A DNA stretch of 64,000 nucleotides from Prorocentrum cordatum (lineage: Eukaryota; Sar; Dinophyceae; Prorocentrales; Prorocentraceae): positions 841,348 to 905,347 of the forward strand of contig CAUYUJ010014627.1 in NCBI GenBank assembly GCA_963575745.1. Direction: 5' to 3'. A model generated the notes under the pieces. The model did not search any database and was not told the origin of the DNA. It saw only the letters and a program-made list of their open reading frames with translations. The first letter of the stretch is position 1; each line of letters begins with the position of its first letter. This document shows positions 45,151 to 54,455 of the stretch, one piece after another. The translations under genes and the position numbers were made by a program.

Positions 45151-47575
45151 CGCTCGCCCTGTGGCCCCCGCGCCGCTTCCCCGTGGGGTCCCGCGCGTCC
45201 TCGCCCGCGCCCGCGGGCTGCGCCCCCCGCGGGGAGCGGCTCGCCCGCGGCTCCTGCCGCTCGCGGCGGCGGTGGATGCGCGAGGCGTGGCTTTGCCGCT
45301 GGCGGCAGCGCTTGCCCCTCGAGCAGGGGCCCGCCCCCCAAGCGCCGCGGCGACCGCGGCCAGGCCCCCGACGGCCAGTCCAGCGCTGTGTCGCGCTCGC
45401 CGCCGCACTCTCGCTCAGCCCCTCGCCCTCCACCTTCCGCGGACAATCCGGGCGCCCGGGGCGCGGCGCCCGACGGTGCAGCAGCTGACCTTCTGCCTGG
45501 CGCTCCTCTTGCGGAGCTCTCCCCGCGCGATCTGGCCCTCGTGGGATTTCGACAGGATGAGCCCTGGCGCGCCAGTCTCCGCTGGAGCAACGCCGCATCC
45601 GCTGACCCCACGCTCAACCTTCGACTTTCCTCCGCAACTTTCTGGTACGCGCATGTGGCTCCTGCGGGAACCCTGCTACTCACGTCCCTGCCTCGGGGTT
45701 GCCTCGTGGCTACGACGCGCGCTCCGCCCAGGCGCCCGCCGACCTCGTCCGGAGCGTTGATACCATCAGGGGCGCCTTTTGGCCCTCCATGCGCGCGGGG
45801 AGATTTCCTTTCCCGCGCTGCGCCGCGCGGGGAGCCCTTCCTGCGTAGTGGCCTCAACCTGTTGTGAGCCTTCTCCGATGCGCACGGCAATGGGTGGCTC
45901 CAGGGCTGGCGCTACAGGGGTCGCGAAGAGAGACGGACCTTCGCGGTGGAGCTTATCGGCACCAGGAAGACGACCAGGCCCCCCCACTGGGGGTCTGATG
46001 CCCTTGCCGCCGCTCCCAAGGCCGCAGGCGCGCCTGCGCGCTCCGACGCTGCCGTCGGCGCCGACAGCGCGTCTCCGGCGCCCGCGTCCCGCGGCAAGTC
46101 CTCCGGCGCCCGCCCGCCTGTTTCCGCGCGCTTCCCCACCCCGGTGGGTCCGCTTGGGGCCGCTCGGCGCTTCGGCTCTGGGCTAGGGCGTTCCGCTGCC
46201 GCCGCCCCCGACGAAACCGTCCTGGCGCCAGTGGGCGCCTGCGGGGCAGGCCGCGACCGAGGCGCCATCGGCGCCCGTGGCTGGCCCAGCGCCAAGGACT
46301 CTCTTCCGCCCCGCCGCGCGCGCGCCGCCGACCGTTCGCGATCCGCTGGCCCCATTGGTCACGGCCCCTTCAGCCCCCCGCGCGCCCCGTCCGGCTGGAG
46401 GCCCACCAATCAGTTCGCGCGCGGCCGTCAGGCCCACCCCTCGCCCCAGCTGCAGGTTCGGGGATCAATCCAGTAGTCGAACGGGCCGCCTTCGATCCCC
46501 CCGCCGGGCCCACCTCCGGCCAACCCCGTCGCCGCGTCGGCCAAATGCTCTCACGCCGGCGAACCTCCGCGCGCCCTGTCTCTCTAACCCCCCTGCGCGC
46601 GTCTTGCCACGGACGGCCTGCCAGGTCTTCGGGTTCAGCCAGCGCCTGTTGGGACGCTCAGGTCCAGCGGCTTTTTGCCAACAAAGCTGTGCTCCACTGC
46701 CGTTGCCCCACCCCTGGCGACCGTCTTATTGCTGTCTAGTGGTGTGCGTGGGCGGGGCTCCGGCCAAGTGGCGGGTTGACCATCGTCATGCGCCTACTCT
46801 GGTGCCGAAATCGAGTTCTTCGGTGCCCTGGACACCGCCCTGCTGGCTGATGCCTTTTCCTCTCGGGCCCCCCCGCGGAAGACGGTGCCCCCGCTGGGGA
46901 GGGACCTGCCCTGAGGAAGCGGCCCGCCCCCCGCCCCAACCACTAGCATTCATCGCGTAGGCGCCGTTGACCTCCGCCCCGGAGCCAGCGCCACACACCA
47001 TGGTGGGTTTCCCAGCACGAGCCCACCGCCCAACCTCTGAGCCCCACTGGGCCTAATGTGCACGCCCTCGTCCCCAGGGCGCCCCAACCTCTGGGGCCCA
47101 ATGCGTTCCTTCAACCTGCCGGGGCCCTCGTGGGAACCCACCCGTGGCCCCTGCCCCCGCAGGGACGGACCCCTGCCCCCACGGGAACGATTGGGACGTT
47201 AGGTGGTGGTGAACGGACTCGTCCTTTGTCATTTCGGGACCTCACCTTTCGCAACGGCCAGCTCTGACCTTGGGAAAGCACACGTTCGCAATCCCGATCT
47301 TTCTCCTTGGACCCACAGGGCTGCGGCCGCAGCGCGCCCTCTTGCCGAGGACGAAGCGGCCTCCTTGGTCGCTGCCTGGCAAGGCCCTCCCCGCTGCGGC
47401 CCCCGTGCTACCGCTGCGGTCCCATCCCTGTGCCCCCGCGGTTCCAGGACCACTCCACTCCACTGCTCTCCGCCTTCTGTCCGCCTCCGCTTCCCTCTCC
47501 CCTCCCCCCCTCCCCGCCCCGGCCGTTCCTTTCTCGAGAGGGGAGCGCTGTGGGGCCCTCCTGTCTCGCAGTGTG
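45151..47575. other. Unassigned very GC-rich region
   Basis: About 2.4 kb of C/G-rich unique sequence. All six frames are long because stop codons are rare, and residues are mainly Pro/Ala/Arg/Gly. No motif supports a gene. CpG-rich palindromic words are common. Confidence 0.4.
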
Positions 47576-47629
47576 CGCGTCCTCCTCCTCCTCCTCCTCC
47601 TCCTCCTCGTCATAATCATCTGCACAATG

Positions 47630-47660
<31 letters not shown>

Positions 47661-47825
47661 CCATCATCATCATCATTAACGTCATCATGGTCATCATACT
47701 TATCAGAATCTTTTTCAACATCATCGTCATCGTGTGCATCATAACCATCATTACCATCATCACTCTCAAGATCAATATCGTATGCATCATAATCAGCATT
47801 CTCATCATCATCGTCGTGATCCCAT
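47576..47825 (+). repeat. (TCC)n then degenerate (ATC)n array
   Basis: TCC units at 47579-47610, followed by ATC/ATT units with increasing divergence to about 47825. Confidence 0.9.
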
Positions 47826-48404
47826 GACCATTCGTTTGTGCGATTACAACCAGCGCTTCTTATTATACAAGCATTGATCATCGCTAATATGGTGAATCAC
47901 ACTTTGATTTTTCATGACCTTTTGTATGTCCTTCTCATCGTTCTCCCAGCTCTTCTGCATTCCTCTCTTGGGAAAACCCCACACTTATAATCCTTTTGTA
48001 GCAGCCTTTACAAAGGGATTCCTTTGTGGCGGCTTTACAGAAGGGTTTTAAGAGCGGGGGAATCTGCAGTGGCGGCACCTTGAGCCAAGGAGAGATGGAG
48101 AGGAAAAAAGGAAAAACACGAGAAACAGGAAACCACCTGTGTTTCCCAGGGAAAAATAAGAAAAAACTAGGAAGACCTGTGACTGTCGGTTTTGTGATGC
48201 AGACGTTCCACACGTAAGATCCTTTTTCCCCAATCAGTGCTTGCACTGAAGGGGTCTTAGCGGAGGTTGGAAAAATCTGGCGAACGTTTCCCGCCGATTT
48301 TGGTCGCACGCTGGGTTCCTGGGTTCCCGGTTCCGGGTTCCCGGGTTCCCCGGGCCGATTTCGGTGGGCGGCGAGGTTCCTAGGTTCCCGGGTTCCTGGT
48401 CGAT

Positions 48405-48650
48405 CTTCTTATCGATCGGTCCCATCATCGATCTCATTTCCCACCTCTCTATCGATCTCACCATCGATCTCACAATCGACGTCATAATCGATCTCGCAAG
48501 CGATCTCACTAGAGGTCGCACGAGCGATCTCGCGATCGATTTTCCCTATCGATCTCATTGAATCGATTTCACTCTCGGTCTCACGGTCGACCTTACAATC
48601 GTCCTCTATCGATTCCACTATCGATCTCATTATCGATCTCACAACCAATC
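48405..48650. repeat. ATCGATCTCA minisatellite
   Basis: About 18 degenerate copies of a 12-bp unit (TCGATCTCAYAA-like). It is rich in GATC and ATCGAT sites and is inserted between the first and second foldback units. Confidence 0.85.
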
Positions 48651-49007
48651 TCAATATCCATATGACTAATTTTCAAATCATCCACTGATTGGGTTTTCTC
48701 AGGTGTAACAGTAGCAGCCTTTACACAAGGATTCCTTGTGTGGCGACCTTCCAACATGATTTCAAGTGAGGGGGATTTGCAGTGGCCTCCACACGTAGAA
48801 TCCTTTTGCAGCAACCTTTACAAAAGGGAACCCTTGTGTGGTGGCCTTACAGACTGGTTTTCATTGCGGGGGGATATGCAGTGGCACCTTGAGCCCAAGA
48901 ACGCTAAAGAGGAAAACAAGAAAAATATGAAAGACATGAACAACAATTTGTTGTCACTGAGAAAACTGAGAAACAGCTATGACAACCGGTGACTGTCGGA
49001 TTCTTAT

Positions 49008-49032
49008 GGTGCAGACGTTCAACGTCTGCACC
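49008..49032. other. 25-bp palindrome
   Basis: Perfect 12-bp arms (GGTGCAGACGTT) around one central base. Related TGCAGACGTTCC at 48198 lacks the second arm. Confidence 0.85.
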
Positions 49033-49191
49033 AAAAACAAAAAAGGAGGCGAAAGAGGAAACGTAGGGTTTGATTTCGCTGGTGGGGATTTACACATTGA
49101 GCTTGGCTGTGGGCTTACTTGTAATGAGTGGAAAATCGAATTTGCTCGCGGAGTTTGTAATTTGGTATTACATGTGATGCGTTCTAGTGAC

Positions 49192-49475
49192 GGCGCATCG
49201 GGGTTGCGGAAGCTTACCCGGAAAACAAGAAAAGCAGGAAACACATTAAAAACACATATGTTTTCAAATGGAAAAACTAAAGAAACTTAGGACTACCTGT
49301 GGCTGTCGCTATTTTTATAGGTTTTCCAATAAACAGCGCTGACACTCATAGGTTTTCCTTAGTTTTTTGTTTTTCCTTGTGAAAATACAGTTTTCATTTT
49401 TTAAAAGGATGTTTCTTTTTTCCTGTTTTCTTCTTACGCCTTTCTGGCTCCTCGGCGTGGTAGTGGCGGCGCCGC
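49192..49475. mobile_element. Foldback element, unit 3
   Basis: The inner hairpin is 49286-49362 (CTTAGGACTACCTGTGGCTG against its near-complement ending CCTTAG) with a 26-base AT-rich loop. Imperfect complementarity extends outward through A-rich arms to GC-rich ends (GCGGAAGCTTACC). Confidence 0.65.
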
Positions 49476-49722
49476 GAGGCTGCGAAAACTTACCAAGCAA
49501 ACAAGAAAAACATGACAAACACGAGAAAACCGGTGCTTTCACAAGGGAAGATAAGAAACACTTAGGACAACCTGTGACTGCCGCTATTTGTATTGGTTTT
49601 ACAATGAAATGCGCTGACAGTCACATGTTATCCTTAGTTTTTTCGTGTTCTTCCAATGAGACAATGTATTTGATTTTTCGTTATTTTTCCTGTTTTCCTG
49701 GCAGGCTTTCGCGGCTCCACGG
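49468..49722. mobile_element. Foldback element, unit 4
   Basis: The inner hairpin is 49561-49636 (left arm CTTAGGACAACCTGTGACTG). The outer arms pair GCCGCGAGGCTGCGAAAAC on the left with the reverse complement of CAGGCTTTCGCGGC on the right. The ends overlap unit 3. Confidence 0.7.
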
Positions 49723-49730
49723 CGCTGCCT

Positions 49731-50665
49731 CTCCAAATCTCGCAGCAGCGAAAGCAATGTAGAAATGGATTACACAATGCTTTCGTTTGTGGTGCTTTGC
49801 GAGAGTGAGGCGAGCTAAGTACACAGCTCTCACAGCTCGCAGCACCAGACGATCACCATGTTGTGAGGTTCTCCTTCTTTGCGAGACAGGAGGGCCCCAC
49901 AGCGTTCCTTTCTCTCTTTCTGGTGGCCGGCCCGGGCCGCTCCCTCAGGGGCCGCCCCTCGGCCGCCGCCGTTTCCGGCGCGTCGCCTGGCCCTGCCGTC
50001 TTTCGCGGCTCCTTGGTGCCGCGACCTTTTGTGGCACCGCCGCCTCCAACTCGCCACTCTCGGTAACTCGCTCTCCCCGCCTTCCAGTCCCCGTTGGCTT
50101 ATGTCACCTTCCACCTTCGCCGTAATTTTGTCCGCTCATTGCCCCTCCCCGCCATCCAGGCCAGGATACTTATGGCTGCCGCTGGCTGCGAGACCCTTTA
50201 TCTTACTTAATGCTTCAAATTTTTGTTCCTCGGAGCAAGCCCACACCCCAGAGCTTGTCTTTTTACCACACTGCGCAGCAGCGGGAGCGAGAAACAGGAG
50301 GAGGAGGATGGAGGAGGAGTGGAACGGACGCTGTGCGGCGGACCCCTGCGGCCCAAACGGCTACACATACAAAAATCAAAACGCACTGCGGCAACCCAGG
50401 TGGCAGGAGCGAGCAGGGGGCGGGAGGAAGAACGCCAAGGGAGAGTGACAAGCCAGCAAAGGCCCGTCAGAAAATCTCGCGCGTGCGAAGACCAGACGCT
50501 CTGGGCAGAGCCAGAGCTGGTGCCCGCACAGGAGCCCCACGCGAGTCTAGTGCAAATTGGGGCCCCAAGCTGAGGTAAGCCCCGTAGCAGCCTGGCAGGA
50601 AGGGCCATGCCGCTTTGCCAGATGAGCGGGCACCTAGTGCCACGGATGCCGATGCGACGCAAGGC
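49731..50665. other. Unassigned spacer
   Basis: Unique mixed to GC-rich sequence. No supported gene. Confidence 0.4.
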
Positions 50666-50815
50666 ACAGGAGGATGAGGAGGACGAGGAGGAGGAGGAGG
50701 AGGAGGAGGAGGAGGAGGAGGAGGAGGTTGAACAAAGACCAGGAGGAGGAGGATGAGGAGGAGGAGGAGGAGGAGGAGGAGGAGGAGGAGGAGGAGGAGA
50801 GGGCACAGCAGAGAA
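50666..50815. repeat. (GGA)n tract
   Basis: Two nearly pure GGA blocks separated by a short TTGAACAAAGACC interruption. Confidence 0.95.
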
Positions 50816-51465
50816 GGGAGCAGGAGGACGAGAGCGACCGGCAAGAATCAAGAGATTGCTAAAACCGCGCGAGGGGGTTGCAGGGCACGATAAGAGAACA
50901 AACCGTCCCTGCCGCCCCCGGGGCGGGGGACGCCGCCCCCGAAATCTGGGGGCAGCGCGTTCATAGAAAAACTGACAAAAAACAACATGCAAGGCAACGC
51001 TGTGATCGAAGCGGGAGGGTTGACGGAGGCGAGGGGCTGGGGAACTGAGCACTGCACCACTACCATCGGACGCCTCCCCCCCAGAGTGGGCCACAAGCCC
51101 AAGGAAGGCAGGACCGCACCCCGACGACGACGACGCCGACGATGACGGCGACGGCAACGAGAACGACGACGACGATGACGACGACGACGCCCAAGACCAC
51201 GACGAGGAGGAGGAGGAGGACGACGACTGGGCGACGGCGGCGGAGTAGGCGGCGGCGGCGGCGACGACGACGAGGGGAGAGGGGCAGAGGAAGGAGGTAC
51301 AAAAAGAGGGAAGGGAGGGACAAGGGGAAAGAGGAACGAGCGGTCCCCAGCCCCCCAGGGCGTGGGACCCCCAGGGGGAGGAGGCTGGCGGCCAGTGTCA
51401 GCGCTGGCCGAGGAAGTCGCCGTGCTGCTGCGGGACTGCCCTGCTCCCACGGCGGCTAGCTGTTG
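50816..51465. other. Spacer with (GAC)n patch
   Basis: GC-rich unique sequence with GAC/GGC units at about 51118-51265. No gene recognised. Confidence 0.5.
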
Positions 51466-51467
51466 AC

Positions 51468-51737
51468 ATGAAGCTCGCCGTGGCACTGGCCCTGGACGTC
51501 GCCGTGGTGCTCCTGGTGGACAACGTGGTAGCGCTCGACGCTGTCGTTGTGGGCCCCATGGCGGCGCTCCAATACGCAGCACTAGATAGCGACGTAGTTT
51601 TCGACTCCGTCATGGTGGACACCGTGTTAGCATTCGAGTCAGTAGTGCTAGATGCCGATGCTCGACATCTCTGTGGTGGCATGGGATCGTTAGAGTTTGT
51701 TTTGCTCGATAGCGACGTGGGGCTCGACCCCTCGTAG
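51468..51737 (+). CDS. Short hydrophobic/acidic repeat ORF (doubtful)
   Basis: ATG-initiated frame of 89 codons with a hydrophobic start (MKLAVALALDVAVVLLV) that looks signal-peptide-like, followed by degenerate LDSDVV/FESVVLDAD units. The underlying DNA is itself degenerately repetitive (GTCGTGG, CTAGATGCCGATG and similar), so the protein periodicity may only mirror the DNA. No family was recognised and no conserved neighbour is present. It is recorded because it has a real ATG, a secretion-like start and a stop, but it may not be a gene. Confidence 0.15.
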   Translation: MKLAVALALDVAVVLLVDNVVALDAVVVGPMAALQYAALDSDVVFDSVMVDTVLAFESVVLDADARHLCGGMGSLEFVLLDSDVGLDPS

Positions 51738-52305
51738 TGGACTCCCTGGCAACCGACATTCCGCAGCGCTCAGGTAGCGGCGTGGTGTTCGACGCCGACA
51801 TCGGCGCCATCGTTGGTGTTGACGTCGGTGCTGGCTTCTGGCGTCGGTGCTGGTGCAGGCGCTGGCGCTGGTGCCAGCGAGGGCGCTGGCATCGGAGCCG
51901 TCGTCGGTGTTGAAGTCGGCGCCAGTGTAGGCGCTGACGTTGGCGCCGTCGCTGGTGCTGGCGAGACCCTAAATGGACTCTGAGAGCTCGGCCAGGCGTA
52001 GACGCGCACGTTCCGCCGCTTGCGCTTGGGCTTCTACGCCCCGTCGCCGCGCGCGGGGCCGCGACGCCAAAGACCGTGCGCACCCCGAAGCTCTGCCACT
52101 CTCCTCCCCCCACGCTTTCTCCGCGACCTTCCGTCGAAGGGGCGGACGCGGTGTCTGGGCCACAACGGTCGGCGCTGCGGTCGGCTCGCCCGCGGCGCGG
52201 TCGTGCTTTCCCTCCCTCCTCAATCCCCCTTCTCTACTCTTCTCTTCCCTTCCCTTCTCTTCTCTTCTCTCCTATTAGATTATATTATCCTCTCTTCTCC
52301 TCCTT
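51738..52305. other. Spacer with GGCGCTGGC short repeats
   Basis: Degenerate GGCGCTGGTGTC units at about 51780-51960 on the plus strand, then GC-rich unique sequence with CTCTTCTCTT runs near 52230-52275. Confidence 0.5.
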
Positions 52306-52640
52306 CTTATCCTCCTCCTCTTCCTCGTCGTCGTCGTCCTCCTCCTCCTCCTCCTCCGTCGGTCGGTCGATCGGGCGTGATGACATGTGCTTGCAGTTGC
52401 CAATATCCTCCTCCTCCTCCTGCTCCTCTTGCTCCTCCTCCTCCTCCTCCTCCTCCTCCTCCCCCTCCTCCTCCCCTCATCTTCCTCTTCCTCTTCCTCT
52501 TCGTCCTCCTCCTCCTCCTTCCCCTCCTCTTCCTCCTCCTACCCTTCTTTTCTTCCTCCTTCTCCCCCCTCTTCTTCTTCTTCCTCCTTCTCCTGCTCCT
52601 CCTTCTCCTCCTCCTCCTCCTCCTCCTCTTCACTGGGTGG
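52306..52640 (+). repeat. (TCC)n tract
   Basis: Long pyrimidine tract of TCC/TTC units, interrupted at 52357-52410 by GGTCGGTCGATCGGGCGTG and unique sequence. Confidence 0.95.
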
Positions 52641-52933
52641 CTCGATGTTCTCTGGTGCAAGCGGGCCCTGAACTGGTCACATGCCACCCTCGTCTTTCGC
52701 AACCGACCGGAGGCCGTTTCTGAATCCGGAAGCTGTTTTCGGGGCCCGGGATGGTCAACAATCGCTCTGGGATAGAAAGCTGGCCCGGAAGGACCGTGAT
52801 CTTGAGCGGACTCTTGCGGCCGCGGCCTGCATGCCGAGGCGCGATCCCGTGGATACGTAATCTCCCATGGATGCGTTCCGCGCGGGGCAGCCGCACACAG
52901 CCGCCCCGTAATCATGGGGCTCGCGGCCTAGGA

Positions 52934-53096
52934 TTAGGTCGGGCACGTCCCCCTACAGGCGGATTTTGGGCGAGAGATAAAAATAGTCAAACTATACCCC
53001 CAAATGGTCAAACAATACTCCAAAAATCGTCCCCATACTATCTTTTTGTTGTTTACTATTTCTGACTAGTCCTCCTGTAGAGGGACAGGCCCGACT
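52934..53096. mobile_element. MITE family M, copy 1
   Basis: About 163 bp. The left end TTAGGTCGGGCACGTCCCCC is matched by the right end CTGTAGAGGGACAGGCCCGAC in reverse. The interior is AT-rich (ATAGTCAAAC, AAAATCGTCCCC, TTTACTATT). Too short for a transposase. Same family as 54302-54455 and 56678-56837. Confidence 0.85.
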
Positions 53097-53354
53097 CAAT
53101 TCCAGCCCACGGCTCCCCCATCAGATCCTGGACGCCCGACCAGAGAGCTCATGCGAGCTGCCCGAAGTCTGCCCGCGGCCCGCACACGCTTTTCTGCAGA
53201 GAGTCCTGTCCTCTGTGGGGCAGAGAGGCGATCCCAGCTCGCCTGGAGGCCTCGCAATGGCGGTTCCGTGGACAGAGCCTCAAAGAGCGGCCGTGGGAGA
53301 GCCCGCTGTGAACTGTGCGGGGGCCGCGCCGACCACCTGCCCGCCAAGGGCGTG

Positions 53355-53800
53355 GCTCTGTCGCGTGATCCTGTAATGCGACAGCACGAGCCCGTAAGGC
53401 CCCGGGCGGCGGAGGAATCCTTCCGCTGCTGCACGTCGCGTGCTCCTGTAAAGCGACAGCGCAAGCCCGCGCGGAGGAATCCTGCTGCTGCCGCGCGTCG
53501 GAAGGTCCTGTGGAGAAACAACACACGGTCAACACACGGTCACGCTCCGCGCGGAGGAATCCCTCCGCTGCCGCGCGCGTCGCATGATCTAGTAGAGAAA
53601 CGACATACGCCCGCCAGGCTCCTCACGGAGGAATCTATCCGCTGCCGCGCGTCGCATGCTTCTGTAGAGCGCTGTAGAGCGACAGCGTCAGTCCGCCAGG
53701 CTCCGCGCGGAGGACTCCATCCGCTGCCGCGCGTCGCATGACCCTGTAGCGCGACAGCACAAGCCCGCCAGGCCCCGCGCGGAGGAATCCCGCCGCTGCC
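53355..53800. repeat. 67-81 bp GC-rich minisatellite
   Basis: Six copies, marked by GCGGAGGAATCC-type boxes at about 53408, 53475, 53551, 53626, 53707 and 53779. Each is followed by CGCTGCCGCGCGTCGCATG and CTGTAGAGCGACAGC. Open frames on the minus strand repeat ACAVALQ and are array-derived. Confidence 0.85.
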
Positions 53801-54105
53801 GCGCGCACGCCGCCGCGGTGGGCCGCCATCGTCGAGAGGGCTTCGAGGGCGACGGAAGCGCCAGGATTGCGCAGCCCAACGTCGCCGACAGCCCACACGA
53901 CGACAGCGAGCGGTGGAAGCCCTCACTCGGCAGCGGCGGCGCCGCCTCCCCGCGCAGAGGGCCGCACGCGGCAGCCCTCCCCGGAGCGGAGCACCACCCG
54001 CATCGAGGCCCGCCGCTCGTAGACGACGGGCTGCTGCTCGTCGTCCTCGTCGTCGTCGCCGCCGCTCACGGGGAAGGGCACCTCCACCCGCCTGTCCTAG
54101 GGGAG
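53801..54105. other. Unassigned GC-rich spacer
   Basis: Unique sequence with short CGTCGTCGTC runs near 54030-54060. No gene recognised. Confidence 0.4.
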
Positions 54106-54107
54106 CG

Positions 54108-54286
54108 AACAATGACATAAACACAAACACTCGGAGGTCCGCGCGGATTTCTCGGATCGGCACTGGAGCCCCCTGGCGGCGTCTCCGGCGCCGCCCCTGG
54201 CGTGCTCCGCGCGCCAAAGGAGGGGGTCCAGCACCGATCCGAGAAATCCGCGCGGACCTCCGAATTTTTGTGTTTATGTTATTGTT
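54108..54286. mobile_element. MITE family N, intact copy
   Basis: A 179-bp element with about 60-bp near-perfect terminal inverted repeats (54108-54167 and 54227-54286). Each arm carries ACATAAACACAAA, TCGGAGGTCCGCGCGGATTT and CTCGGATCGG, around a GC-rich centre of about 59 bp. A diverged copy is at 7873-8030. Single half-ends are visible near 21822-21845 and 57748-57772. Confidence 0.85.
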
Positions 54287-54301
54287 TGTTTCCCTCTGTT
54301 C

Positions 54302-54455
54302 AGGTCGGGCCTGTCCCCCTACAGGGGGATTTTGGATGCAAAATCAAAACAATTCAAAACATGCCGCAAAATAGAAAAATACTCAAAAATCGTCCCCGGA
54401 CTATTCTTTTACTATTTTGAAATATTCCTCCTGTAGAGGGACAGGCCCGACCTAA
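54302..54455. mobile_element. MITE family M, copy 2, fused to the peptidase gene
   Basis: A 154-bp element. The ends AGGTCGGGCCTGTCCCCC and AGAGGGACAGGCCCGACCT are inverted over about 27 bp. It lies 15 bp from family N. The peptidase reading frame enters it from the right and terminates inside it. Confidence 0.88.

Larger units (their letters stand above)
48000..49730. repeat. Cluster of AT-richer foldback repeats
   Basis: Four related units share GAAAAACA/AAGAAAA-rich arms and an ACCTGTGACTGTCG box (about 48175, 48986, 49296, 49571). The first two units also share CCTTTACA.AAGGGATTCC, GCAGTGGC.CACCTTGAGCC and TGCAGACGTTC. The last two are near-complete inverted repeats with arms of about 110 bp. 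The interval is lower in GC than both flanks. No coding capacity was seen. Confidence 0.75.

Noticed and set aside
45151-47575. Many long frames in all directions
   Set aside because: Very high GC lowers stop frequency, and no motif, start context or homology was recognised.
48070-48092. Minus-strand TTGGCTCAAGGT resembling the end of the dinoflagellate spliced leader
   Set aside because: Only about 12 bases match, the upstream half does not, and a sibling repeat unit has a diverged version. It is better explained as part of the foldback family.
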